NCBI RefSeq assembly: GCF_024323335.1
Contig: NC_066581.1
Span: 296,627,536 to 296,691,535, forward strand
DNA from: Lathyrus oleraceus
Lineage: Eukaryota > Streptophyta > Magnoliopsida > Fabales > Fabaceae
Reading direction: 5' to 3'
Length of the DNA: 64,000 bases
The notes beneath the pieces were generated by a model that saw only the letters and a program-made list of their open reading frames with translations, searched no databases and was not told where the DNA came from. This document shows positions 11,585-23,030 of the stretch, piece after piece (positions within the stretch are counted from its first letter, which is position 1; every line of letters starts with the position of its first letter). The translations under genes and the position numbers were made by a program.

Positions 11585-12338
11585 TAACACTGAATACCAT
11601 CTTTGGAATAGGCGAACAAGCCTAGTAGATTAAGGTTGGGTATCTAATTATAAATGTCCCATATTCTTACAATATGACTATAGGTAGGCCAATATTCAAT
11701 CAGTTAGGTGTTGTCTTGCCTACTTTACATTTGTGCATGAAATACCTTTTCTCTGAGGGGCTGGTTGGAGTCATCCAATAAGACCAAGAAATCATTAGGA
11801 AATTATTTGTGGAGAGTCTCAAGCTAAAAAGTTTCCAAACTGTATGTGTGAATACCAAGAATATTGGTTACGATGTTAAACCAACATAAGAATCTCTCTA
11901 AGGTGGAGAATCTCCCCCTCAAAAGAACGAGAAGATATGAGATTGAATCCTTGGTGGGAAGGCCCATGATGCGATTTTACTTTATCATTGTTTTTTTTAT
12001 TATTATTATTGTTGATCATGCGAGTATTGAAGCTTTGCCACTTGTAAGGATACATTGTTTTTCTAGGGGCACACTTTTTCCCTTTGTTCCTCATGAGAGG
12101 GGCGAGGGTTTTTAATGAGGCTTCTCACTTTATTATCTCTTAGGTATTTGCATTAATGTCTCCCCATTTTCTTTATAGGAAATTGAAGGAAAACACCCCT
12201 TAAGGAGATCAATGAAGTTGGGTCCTTGCGAGGGATCCTTGTCTCTCTTTGAGGCGATAAAAAATTCTAGATCCTCATAGAGAGACCATTTTTGCCCTTT
12301 GAGGTGATAAAAAAATGATGGATACCTATAGAGGGAAC
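11585..12338 (+). pseudogene. Ty3-gypsy protease fragment, C-terminal part, and downstream decay
   Basis: It begins with the repeated 79 bp. The same frame then continues through KVGYLIINVPYSYN and IGRPIFNQLGVVLPTLHLC, the C-terminal retropepsin signature (I-x-GRP...LG-V-x-x-T-x-HL). In-frame stops occur (for example CAA TAA GAC near 11780), and beyond about 11900 the frame is lost. From about 12050 to 12338 the text (bursts such as gggcgagggtttttaatgagg) is non-coding remnant of the same element up to the edge of LTR P1. Confidence 0.7.
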
Positions 12339-15300
12339 TGTAAGACCCCAATTTTAACTCTAAGATCCCTCATGATGTCTCATAATTTGCATTGGCTTTG
12401 GGATCACACCTTGGCATCCTCCTTACCTCTCATTCGTTGGGTTTGCATTGGGAGAGATCACCAAGAAAATTTGATTGTGTCATACTTTATTTTCTTTTTA
12501 TTTACTAACCAAAATACAAAAAATATGTATCTATGTGTCTTTGTTCCTTTTGTAGATAGTGTATAAATCCATGTGTGCCCTATTAAGCTTACAACTAGGG
12601 TTTAAGACCCTTAATGCAAAGAGATCAATCCAATAATGGTACAAATTGGTTTTAAACATCATACATGGAACCCCATGTTCTTCATTTTTCAATTTGATCA
12701 AGAATTCATCAAGAGTTTGAAGCTTGTTTGCCTTGGAAGCCCTAATTCATCTGGGTATCTTGTGTGACTTCCTCAGTAAGTTTTCTTCACCAATTGATCA
12801 AAGATATCAAGGGATATTCCATTGTACATCATTATTATGCATATATAATCTTCCATGATTCCCAAAGATCAATAGAACTTCAAGTTTGCAAGTTGGTTCA
12901 AAGAAGTTGACTAGAGAAAGTCAACTGGTCAAAACTAGGGTTCCCTAGACCCTATCTCCTACAATTTTTCTCATATGAAAATGATTCAAAGATAAAAGTT
13001 ACTCCTTATGAAATTCCAAACAACTATCATGTTGTCATTAAGAGCTAAATTTGCTTGGAAAGTCATTTTTATGGTGAAAGATTATAGGTCATTTTGTCTG
13101 TGCCCTAGTTAGGAGGTCAACTTCCAAGGACTAGAACTTGCTCAATATTTTTGATATAAAGGCCATCCAAGTTTCATAATAAATTTAAAGATGTCTTCTC
13201 CAACTTTTATTCTTTGATAAATGGCAAAGTCTACTTTCAAGGGTTTGTGTCAAGAGGAAATATTATAGGTCATTTTGGGCTATTACCATTGAACAAGCAT
13301 TTTTCCTCAACTTCTAAAATCCATAACTCCCTCATGCCAAATCCAAATGGTGTCAAATTTGTGGTTAAATTGAATAGGAATGAAATAGATACAACTTTGT
13401 TGAATAAACCATTTTCATTTAAAGCTCATAGAAAAGGTTATTCAAGGTGAAAGAAGTGGTCATTTGACTTGGTACTTAGAAAATTGTCAACCATGTTTGA
13501 TTTCTCAAACTTCCACCTCAAAATTCATCATGATCCAAGAACAAAATTGAAAAGTGTTAAACATAAAAGTTGTTCCCCTTGATGTCACCTTTATAAATCA
13601 TCTAAGATCACTTTATTTGGATAAGAATTGAGGTACTTGCACATGGGTCCTTTGTTGGGTTTGTTTTGGCAACTTTTGCATTCAAATGATTAATTATTTT
13701 TTCATGCATCCATGTGATGAATTCAATATCAAATGTGCATGAATTGGAAGTCGATTGCATCATTGGTTGGGCCTAATTCAATGCCCATGCACAAGACTGT
13801 TATTTTTGGCCAAAATTGAAATGGTGCAAAACTGAATTCCATAGCCTATAAATACAAGTGCATTGCTTCAAGAATAACACACACACACTGCCCAAGCCTT
13901 GCCAAGCTAACTCAGAACCCTACTCCATAGAATTCCTTGAAGATTTCTTTGAAATCGAGTTTGAATTTCTCCTTCTGTTTTGGGATTCAAACTCCAAGGA
14001 TTCATTGCCACTTTTATCTCAATTGGTCACTGCAAGCATGAGGAGGAAGAGCCAAGTGGATTCACATTGAGATCAAGCCAAATCACTGCTACCCGAAGGA
14101 GATTTTTCCAAAATTCAACCCTTCAATTCTCACTCAATTCTCCAATATTCTCTTTGTTTATTGGTTGTTTGAAGTCCTACCAATGTAGGCAACAAGATTG
14201 AGTTGCTTTGAGGTCAAATTGAAGCAACTCAGATCATATACCTCAAAATTCAATTCCTCATATCTCTCGATATATTTGGAATTTGACAAAATTGAGGCCA
14301 GATTCAAGCTCCTGAGCTTTTTCTCTTTAAAATAGAGTCCTTACTTTTTATTTTCTGGATGGTTGAAGGTGGACCAGTCTGGTGAGGTCCACCGAAGAAG
14401 ACAACCGGAGCTAGGGCTCCGGTGATGTGTTGGCAAGGTTCCAACCATTTGATCTCGAGTCCAAGTTCTAATCTTTACCGCTCCTTCTGATTACCATCCA
14501 TGCACGCGCGTTGACTAAGGAATAGGTGGATGATACGCGCTTGGCCATCAGATATGCCACCTCAATTAATGAGGGAGATCTGATGGCCCTCGTTTTTCTA
14601 TTTTTCTTTTTAATTCTGATTTTTCATTTAATCCATTTATTTATTTTATTCATATTAATTTTATTTTTAATAAAAAAAATATGGGACTTTCACCAAAAAT
14701 CTTTAAATATTTTCCTCTTTCATAATTTGAATTAAAATCATTTTTTAGATTAATTTTGATATTTTTCATGAATTAAATGATTTTTGACTTATTTTAAATA
14801 TTTTTAAAATACTTCTGATTTTCTAAAAATCATGGAAATTTTTGTCTAAGGTCCATTGACCTTGTTTGACCTAGGATAAATCTCTTGGCCATTTATTTGA
14901 TGTTTTGAAGGGATTTGAGGTTTTGTCCATTTTAAAATGCATTTTAATTCATTTTTAATTTGATCTTTAATTGAATAAATGCTTGAAAATTATGTTGAGC
15001 CATTGTTATGCTCTTGTGATGTTTGACTTTCTGTTTGGCCTTGATCATAGTTGATTTGACTTTTGTTTGACCAATACTATTGGATTTAGGGGATTGATGA
15101 AATGTACATTTCATCTCCCAAAATGAATGGATAGTATTGATAAAATGAAATTCCTCCTGTGATCAATTTGGGTTTCTATTTCCCCTTCCCTCTTCATCTT
15201 CATCCCTATTCTTCCCCAATCCATCATTGACCAATGAAATCTCTTCATGTCTAATGCTAGTTGATTCATTAATGACCTTGTGCCAGATGAATCAATATAA

Positions 15301-17135
15301 GCCAGACTGAGATAGGTCATCCCCCATTCTTTTAGTGTGTGGTATGTTTTAGGAGTTTGGTTCCTTGTAACAAATCTCTAACATGCATTAACACCTACAT
15401 TTTTATTGCCCGACCTCAGATAGTTGTGACTTCTACATAAGTCCAATTACGATTGCTTAACATAGAGCTAAATTTGATCAAGAAGGCATATCATTCTAGT
15501 AAGTGAGATTGTTAGTCTCCCATTCTTCATGGCATTGTGTGAAGACTTGACCTTTTTTCCTTTCATGAGAGCTAGTGGCATACTTGTTGAATTATCCAAG
15601 TTGGAGCCCTTATCATGGATGATGTCTTGGTTTAAGGATTCATACTTGTGAATGAATGGTTGAGTGTTCTCCAAAGAATGACTTAATCAATTAAAACTCT
15701 TCACTAACATTTGACTAACACTTTATTAATTTTGATTTACTTTCAAGTCATTTACTTAATGCAATTTAAATTTGAGTACATTTATCATTCATATGCCGTT
15801 TACATTTCATGCAATTTGTTTATGTTTCAGTCCTTTTTACTTAGCTCACTTGAGCCATATCTTGTTATTGTATATACATTGTTTGTTTGTTTTGTTTTGT
15901 TTATGGTCTTAGGACCTTAAAATACCTAATAACAACAAAAACCCTAAAAAATATGCTGGTGGGCTGTTGGACTTGATCTGAACTTTTGGACTTAGGATTG
16001 GCAACTTCCCTGTGCTTCGAGGACTTGGCCAATGCCATTATTTGAGACTGAGTTATCCTTGCCTGTACCTTTCATCTGATGCAAGAGCCTTGATTGATTT
16101 TGACTTGTTTGTCACTTTGACTTTGTGCTTACTTATTATACTGTTATTATTGTTGATGTCTGATGGTTGTTCTAAGTTCACCAAGGGATATATTTTAATC
16201 TGATGCATTGAAAGAAATTGAAGACTGCTAGCTATTGGATTGCTTGCTTGGATATTCTGGCTATCTTTATTTGATGCCATGGTCTTCATTTGGTTTTCTT
16301 GGATACTTCTTATGCTTCTTGCTTTCTAAAGTCCAAGGGAAAATGGGTTTCTATATGACATTCTTGTTTGTTGGATTGCATCCCATTGGTCAGATCTTTT
16401 CAACCCTTAACTTTTAATTTTTTTGTCTAGGATAGTCCCTTCATCTCTTCCCACTTCTTAAATTTCAAAATCTCTCCCTCTTTTTTCAAAAAAAAACTTT
16501 CTTTGTTTGTGTTTTCTAACTCAGACATGTTTTAATGATTAGAAACTTTGGCCTTATGCCAATGAATTTTGAAATCTTTTCTTAATCAAACTTGTAAATA
16601 AATTTAACCATATTGAATTCAATTTCAAAAAGACAAAAAAGAACTAACAACCCCATTCGAAACTTTGGCCTTTTGTGCCTCTTCTTGATTAAACTTTTAT
16701 TAAAATCAATTCACCAACTTCCTTTGAAATTTTTACCATGAACTACAAGGTTTTGATCCCTCATTTTTATGTTGGTATGTAGGCATAAGACCGAAGGTCT
16801 TGTCAAACATAAAAATATAATTAATGAATTCTTTTATCATCCCCCCACTCTATATTTTTATCAAATATCATTTAGACCAAATCACTTGCACATAAAAAAG
16901 GGCTTCCTAGGAGTACCTAAGACACTTTGGGTGCTAACACCTTCCCTCTGTGTAAACAACCCCCTTACATGTAATCTATGACACTTTATTAGTTTTGATT
17001 TGAAAACTTTTTATCTTTGGGTTTTGTTTGTACTTTTGCCCTTTTCCTTTGGAAACGATAAAAGTGCGGTGGCGACTCTGGTTTTATTGACGTCGAGTTT
17101 ATCCATAGCTTGATGGTCATGAATTTACCGCTACA
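12339..17135 (+). mobile_element. 5' LTR of Ogre-like element P1 (about 4.8 kb)
   Basis: It begins tgtaagaccccaattttaac, the same start as LTR P2 at 25733 and the complement of the E1/E2 LTR end at 55387. It ends ...accgctaca, just before a primer site. The U5-side text cctaggagtacctaag and gggtgctaacaccttccc is shared with P2. A TATA box lies at 13847, and the U3 half is AT-rich and gene-free. Its partner LTR is not present in intact form. P2 is a related but distinct copy. Confidence 0.85.
13847..13854 (+). promoter_or_regulatory. TATA box of LTR P1
   Basis: The sequence is agcctataaatacaagtg. Transcription would start about 30 bp downstream, near 13880. P2 has an equivalent tataaata at 27248. 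Confidence 0.65.
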
Positions 17136-17144
17136 GAAATTAAG

Positions 17145-17162
17145 TGACGACTCTGCTGGGGA
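17145..17162 (+). other. Primer-binding site (tRNA-Arg type) of P1
   Basis: The sequence tgacgactctgctgggga matches the sense-strand form of the E1 site (tggcgactctgctgggga) at 17 of 18 positions. It lies nine bases inside the LTR edge. A partial copy, tggcgactctg, lies within the LTR at 17070-17080. Confidence 0.85.
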
Positions 17163-18014
17163 GTAGTCTTCAGTGGGTTTAGACTACTTTTTGTGTGTAT
17201 ATATTTGTATATTTGATTGTTTGTTTGTATATACTGTTGCGTGATACTTTGTCAGTTGTGCTTGGTGATCTCTGTGTGGTGAGATAAGTTCTAACCCGAA
17301 CTTGAGTGCAATATAAGATATGAGGGTGGTATAGTCATGTTGGCTTTGAAGGAGTAGTCCTGAAAGAGTTGACATGAGATCCCCCACTCAGTGGAGACCT
17401 CTTTGGAGTTACTAATGTCACACGAGTAAGTTGTGGATAGACATTACTTTCTCTAAATCTGGGGTCCGAGAAGCTAAGAACCGTAGAACATTTAACCTAA
17501 CTTGGACTATTTAGGACGTAGTGCGGAGACTATTCAAGTGTATACTTGATAACAGTTGTTACATGATACTACACTCAAACGAGTTTCTCTTGAGAATACT
17601 ATGGGTTGATGAGTCAGTCATCCTAACTTGTAGTATCCGATTGATGGGATTAAGACTCTGGGAACTTTTATAGAACATGATCTACAGGTTTTTACCCTTC
17701 GTACACTCCTTTGGGATGGTTCTTAACCCGACTCCATGCTCATGACACACAACAAACCTTTTGATTCTTAGTTGATTCGATCAAATCTTATCAATATCAA
17801 TGGAACTTGGGTGTTGATGAGGTGAAAACCATAATCTACCAAAATGGATGATTGATCTTGATGATGACTTGATCTATCCCTTGACCTTTGTTTGTGTTTG
17901 CCTTGTGTGTGATCCCTTTGTATGAGATTATTGCATTCATGACCATGAGATTGTTGCATTCACAGAAAATAAATTTCAAGGAAACTAAGGTTTATTTGCA
18001 AATATTTTCAGACC
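17163..18014 (+). other. 5' leader of P1
   Basis: This is an untranslated stretch of about 0.85 kb between the primer site and ORF1. It is shared in sequence with the P2 leader (30620-31254): both contain tcacacgagta, aggacgtagtgcg, gttcttaacc and atcaatggaacttgggtgtt-type text. No ORF of note. Confidence 0.7.
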
Positions 18015-19520
18015 ATGGATTGTTGACGAAGGAACACTAAGAAGAACAGTTTTAGATTTCCTGATTTGAAAGAGCTAAGGAAGTTGTCATCCTTTGTATT
18101 AGATCCCTTGGACTTCAAGCAACATCTTGGGAAGCTCTTGTATGTATTATCTACTGATGTGGTTGAAGGACTTCTGAGTGTTTTGGTTTAGTTCTATGAT
18201 CATCTCTACCGGTGCTTCACTTTTCCCAACTATCAGCTTGTGCCCATGTTCGAGGAGTATGTCCATATCTTGGGTATACCCGTATCTGACAAGGTACCTT
18301 TCAGTGGATTGGAGGAGATCCCGAGATCTCATGTCATAGATGAAGCTCTTCATCTGAAGAAATCTGAGATTGATGCCCATTTGGTGAAGAAGGGAGGAAT
18401 TCTTGGGTTGAATTCTGAGTTTCTCATTGGTAGAGCTACTTTTTTTGCTCAAGCCGGTAGCATGGATGCTTTTGAAGCTATCTTGGTATTTCTCATTTAT
18501 GGCTTGGCTTTGTTCCCTAACTTTGACGGTTTTGTTGATGTTAACGCCATTAGAATTTTCTTAATTAGGAATCATATTCCGACTCTGTTGGGTGACATGT
18601 ATTTCTCTTTGCATTTGATGAGTTCTAAAGGTGGTGGGACTATTGTGTGTTGTGTTCCTATTTTATACAAGTGGTTTATTTCTCACTTGCCTCAGACGCC
18701 CGCTTTCTTGGAGAACCGACAATGTCTACAGTGGTACGAGAGAATTATGTCTCTCACTAATGATGGTATTGTTTGGTGTGATTCTGCATTGAGTGGTTTG
18801 GATATTATTGATAGTTATGGTGAGTTCTCTAACGTGCATCTCATTGGTACGCAAGGAGGAATCAACTACAACTCAGTATTGGCCCGTCGTCAACTTGGGT
18901 TCCCCTTGAGAGATAAGCCTAATAAAGTTTAGTTAGAGGGTCTATTTTATCAAGAGGGTAAAGATCCCCAACTTTTGAAGAGTAAAATGGTGTGTGCTTG
19001 GCACAATATGCATAGGAAAGGAAGATCCGATCTTGGTCCATGCAACTGTGTAGCTTTGGAAGCTTACACTATTTGGGTGAAGAAGAGAGCTTTCGAGCTC
19101 AAGATGTCATACACTTGTGAGAGACCTATGTCTGTGGTTGTGACTGAGCCATCAACTCCCCCTAACTAATATGTAGAGGAGTTGGAAGACGCACTTGCCA
19201 AGATGAAACAAGAGAGAGATTTATGGGAAGAGTGGTTCCATTCTTTGAATCAAAAGCATGAGGAGTTTCAACTTGAGTCGAAAGATAAAGATGCGCTTAT
19301 TGAGATTCTTGAGGATCGTGCAGTCAAGAGATAGAGAGAACCAGAGGATTTATTTTCCCCTAGTATGCCTCAGCCTTCTAGTGCTTGGAAGAAGATTGTT
19401 AATCAACTTGTCCTCGAGAAGGCTTAGATGAAGACATCCTTCGAGTTAGAGATTCAACACATCCGAAGGAACTATGCTCCCATAGCCAGATCGTATGATA
19501 CGATTACTAGGGATCCTTAG
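18015..19520 (+). pseudogene. Ogre-type ORF1 (upstream of gag), pseudogene
   Basis: One reading frame of about 500 codons runs from ATG 18015 to a natural-looking end at 19518. It is broken by six in-frame stops: TGA 18024, TAG 18189, TAG 18930, TAA 19167, TAG 19332 and TAG 19425. The longest open block (18240-18932) encodes a soluble, mixed helical protein beginning MPMFEEYVHILGIPV. The last third (residues about 385-440) is charged and likely coiled-coil (EELEDALAKMKQERDLWEEW). Ogre elements are known to carry an extra ORF of unknown function at this place. I recall a plant DUF7745-like domain here, without certainty. P2 keeps only its first about 35 codons (31255 onward). Confidence 0.75.
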
Positions 19521-19770
19521 GATGATAGTTTCCTTTTTCTCTTTTATTTATATTTTGGTTTCTAACATTGTACTCAATGTAATCCTTCTAATTTTATGAA
19601 TAAAAAGATATTTTATGGTCAATTGAATTATTATTATTATTAATTGAAATATATTTGCAAATAAGACTTCATATGTTCCTTGAAATTAAAAACATTTCAT
19701 TTCATGCATCATTTGCATAGCAGGTTTCTTCCGCCAGGTGTCTTATCAGTCTTTCTTCTGTGTATCAGCC
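19521..19770 (+). other. ORF1-gag spacer with splice-acceptor-like site
   Basis: This is an AT-rich spacer of 250 bp. Near its end it has atttgcatagcag (AG at 19722-19723), a good plant 3' splice-site look-alike 47 bp before the gag ATG. E1 has ttttgcattacag at the same relative place. Confidence 0.4.
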
Positions 19771-21165
19771 ATGTTGACTCATCCTTATAACACCCAAGCT
19801 AATCGACTGAAGAGAATGGAGCACCTTGAACAAGAGAATAGAGAATTAAAGGAAGAGATCGCCAGACTCACAACCTTGATGGAGTCTGTGATAGCTTCTC
19901 AGAACCAATAGTCTCCACCTCCTGTAACTCCTCATCCTCAGAGAACTACCATTTTAGAGATTACTTCATCAACTGTGCATGTGGAGGCTAGCCAGTATGT
20001 TCCTGCCATTGCACATGGATTCCCGTGGGGAATGCCACCCAATTTTGTACCTGAAGGGTATACGCCTACTTTTGCTTCTGTGCCGACATCTAGCTCGGTC
20101 CTGACTATGCCTCATCCTATTGTTCACACTTTGCCTCGTGTCGAGGACACCTTTACCACTCTGAGTCATCTGAAGGTCCAAATGTTTATGAGAAAATGGA
20201 TGAGATGAAGGACCACTTCCTTGAGATGCGCAAGGAATTAAAGACTCTAAGAGGAAAGGATTTGTTTGGAAAGAGTGTTGTCGAGCTGTGTCTAGTGCAT
20301 AATGTCAAAATTTCATTGAAGTTCAAGGTCCCAGACTTTGAAAAATACAAGGGGAATACTTGTCCGTTAAGTCATCTTGTCATGTATTCTAGAAAGATGT
20401 CTACTCAAACCGATAATGACCAGCTTCTTATTCATTATTTCTAGGATAGTCTGACTGGAGCTGCTCTCAGATGGTATATGGGTCTGGATAGGGCTAGCAT
20501 CCGTACTTTCAATGACTTGGGCAAGGCCTTTGTCAAGCAGTGTAAGTCAAATGTTGATATGGCGCCAAATAATGATCAGTTGAGGTCGATGTCTCAGAAG
20601 GACAAAGAGACATTCAAAGAATATGCTAAAAGATGGAGGGAGTTAGCTACTCAGATCAGTTCGCCTCTGGAGGAAAAGGAGATGATTAAGATATTCTTGA
20701 AAATGCTAAGTTCATTTTACTATGAACGAATGATTGCAAGTTCCCCCAATGGTTTCATCGAAATGGTGAACATGGGGATGAGGTTGGAAGAAGGAGCCCG
20801 TGAAGGAAGATTATCGAAAGATGAAGCGTCAACAAGTAAGAAGTATGGTGGGAATTTCTCTAAAAATAAGGAAGGAGAAACTAATGCAATATCAGCAGGG
20901 AGGCAGAGGAGGCCACATGTGAGGAAAAATTCTCATTCATGTCAACATCAATATCAAGTATCATCAGTAATTCTAGTTTTTACCAACAACTCAACCAATC
21001 AATCAGTTCTTATTCAGCAACAACCACATCAACAACAATCGCAAAAACGTACTAACTACAACAACAACAACAATCATCATCAAAACTTTGAGAGGAAGAA
21101 TGTCTCTTTTGACCCTATTCCTATGACATACGTAGAGTTGTACCAGTCTTTGATTGTTAAGAGTT
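19771..21165 (+). pseudogene. Gag of Ogre-like element P1, pseudogene, 3' truncated
   Basis: It starts at ATG 19771 with a coiled-coil N-terminus (about residues 10-45, LEQENRELKEEIARL) and a proline-rich linker. The capsid-type retrotransposon gag domain follows (FKVPDFEKYKG, then WYMGLDRASIRTFNDLGKAF and KDKETFKEYAKRWRELA), then a Q/N-rich tail. Lesions are a stop TAG at 19909, a frameshift between about 20165 and 20196, and a stop TAG at 20442. The frame is cut at 21165, where Athila-like sequence begins on the opposite strand, so protease, RT and integrase are lost. The E1 gag shows the same order of motifs. Confidence 0.85.
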
Positions 21166-21833
21166 TGCGCCATCGGGTACATGAAAAACAACTCCCACTG
21201 AGTTGCCACACCTGTGATATCACCCAGTCCGAACAGGGTGTATGCCAAACCTTTCTGGGCATAGAGAAAACACGGGTTCTGGACGTCGGAGGCCTTTTCA
21301 CCTTTTGAGGTGTAATCCATCCTCCCGGTAATGGAAATCCATAAATCTTTTGGAGAAAACCCATTCGGGATCGCCCCTGGTCTGTACAATGGGAGTCGGA
21401 GAATACCGACCAACTCCTCAACAGAGAGTTCATGATAATTATTGAAAAGGTGGAAACGTAGAGTACCAAAATAATACCTTGTCGTGTTAATCCACCTTTT
21501 TTCGAGTTGGACTTCGAGCGTGCTCAAGAATTCGAGCGTAATACGCTCATAAGTCGACGCTTTAAGGCTCATGAGTTCCAGCATCCCCAGTACGTGGAAC
21601 ATCCTGTTCACTTCAATTTTCATACCTAAAGCATTAAGGGTTTGCTCGCACATATACCTGGTGGGTGTGAGCTTCCCATTCCTATGCACTTGATACTGTT
21701 TCTCCTGCTCTGGATTGTCGAAGATAATGTTGTGTGGATTCGGGTTCCGGCTAGGTCTTTTCGTGACCTTGATGTCTTGGCCAACTGTTGCTTTCCTGTC
21801 AAAATCCTTCTTGGGGGAATTTTGGACCTGCAA
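21166..21833 (-). pseudogene. Athila-type 3' ORF fragment (env-like position), truncated
   Basis: The minus-strand frame is open from the splice-acceptor-like tttttttgcag (AG at 21829-21828) to 21166, about 220 codons. It has charged N-terminal text and then ASTYERITLEFLSTLEVQ and TLRFHLFNNYHELSVEEL. I recognise this style from the ORF downstream of pol in Athila elements (the Pfam ATHILA ORF family), though from memory only. The C-terminal part is missing. Beyond 21166 the frame merely reads the antisense of the P1 gag. The real first codon is unclear, because no good ATG lies at the 5' end and a spliced origin is likely. Confidence 0.6.
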
Positions 21834-22159
21834 AAAAATTCGAAAATTTTGAAATAGGAATTAGAAAAACTGAAATCGTGGTTAGGACGAGGGTGGAAAA
21901 TGGAGAAGGATTCATGAAGGGAGTTTGTGATTTGGGGTTGTGGAGGTGGTAAAGATGGAATCTTTAGAGGGAGGATGTTAATGGAGGACAAAGAATTTGG
22001 AGAGAAATAAGGTGGAGAAGATGTAAATATGAGAGAGAAAGAGTGGTTAAGTATGAAAATCTAATTTTGCGGAAGGGATATGGTTGGGTAATGAGTGGTT
22101 AGTGGGTAATAAATATGGATGAGCCCACATAAAGGTAAAAAAAAATTAAAAATGTTCAA
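21834..22159 (-). other. Non-coding stretch upstream of Athila 3' ORF
   Basis: This is AT-rich sequence without a supported gene. On the minus strand it leads into a pyrimidine tract and the acceptor-like site at 21828, so it is a plausible intron 3' portion. Confidence 0.4.
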
Positions 22160-22405
22160 ACCCGTATGCCTGACACGGGCCGTGTTAAGCCACTGTCCAA
22201 GGGTGTGGGTTCCAGGCTTCCTGACATGGGCCGTTTCAACTGACACGGGTGGCTGTGTCAGGCTACTGCCAAGAGGCAATTTTTCTTCTTCCTTCAGTGC
22301 TCTTGACACGGGTGGCCGTGTCAGGCTACTGTTTCTTCTCAATTTTCAGTCTTTTACATGGCCCTGGCACGGGCCATGTCAACTGACACGGGCGGCCGTG
22401 TCAGA
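22160..22405 (-). repeat. Dispersed GACACGG/CCGTGTC hairpin repeats
   Basis: At least five copies of a palindromic motif of the type TGACACGGgtggCCGTGTCA (stem 7-8 bp, loop 4) occur within 250 bp. They are interspersed with repeated ggctactg and attttcagtctttt-type spacers. Short open frames across them are by-products. Confidence 0.75.
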
Positions 22406-23030
22406 CTGCTATTATGCTTGATTTTCAGACTTTTCATTATCTTTTTCTCAGATATGGTTCTTCCTTTCAATACGACTTATGTATTTATTTGAGTATCTTT
22501 CCCTTCTTGTGCAGAGCACTGTGTAACTCTACAATAAAAATAATAACAATAATTAGAAATAAAAACATGTGGGTTGCCTCCCACGAAGCGTTGCCTTTAA
22601 CGTCACATGGCTCAACGGTTCATTTCCCTTATTATGGGCGGTACTTCAGCCTCCAAACCTTGTTGCACCTCTTGTCCAAAACTAGGAAGTTGTCTTTTTC
22701 ATCAATATGGATTCCTTTGTGCCACAAGTCCTTTTTAACCTCCATCTCCTTACTTTGTTTTCGTTTTCTTTTCTTTCTCTTAGTTTTTGGAATGGAAATG
22801 GGAGTATTTCCATTTCGGGTTGCTAATGGCAGTGGTGAGAGTCGAGAGGGCTTTCCTGTATCTTTCTCTGATGTTGGTATGTTACTTTTCCTTCTCGCCT
22901 CTGTCCTGATTAAGCCTACTTGATAGTGAGATTATGTATCTTCCTCTAGCTCCTGGTCTTTAATAACATTCAATGTTATTTCTTTATTGTAAACTTTCAA
23001 GGTTAATATGGCCTTGTCCATATCGAGATT
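22406..23030 (-). other. Non-coding Athila interior where RT/integrase would be expected
   Basis: No RT, RNase H or integrase motif is present. Near 22565 lies gtgggttgcctcccacga, a phrase I associate with the non-coding part of Athila-type elements (from memory). The stretch follows the protease tail directly, so pol is absent. Confidence 0.45.

Noticed and set aside
13214..14735. Short ORFs in LTR P1 (69-83 codons)
   Set aside because: Random-looking frames in an AT-rich LTR, not conserved in LTR P2.
21003..21165. C-terminal extension of the Athila 3' ORF
   Set aside because: This part is the antisense of the Q/N-rich end of P1 gag beyond the fusion point, not native sequence.
22119..22421. 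100-codon ORF and its minus-strand partner
   Set aside because: They are built from palindromic GACACGG repeats, so similar frames arise on both strands.
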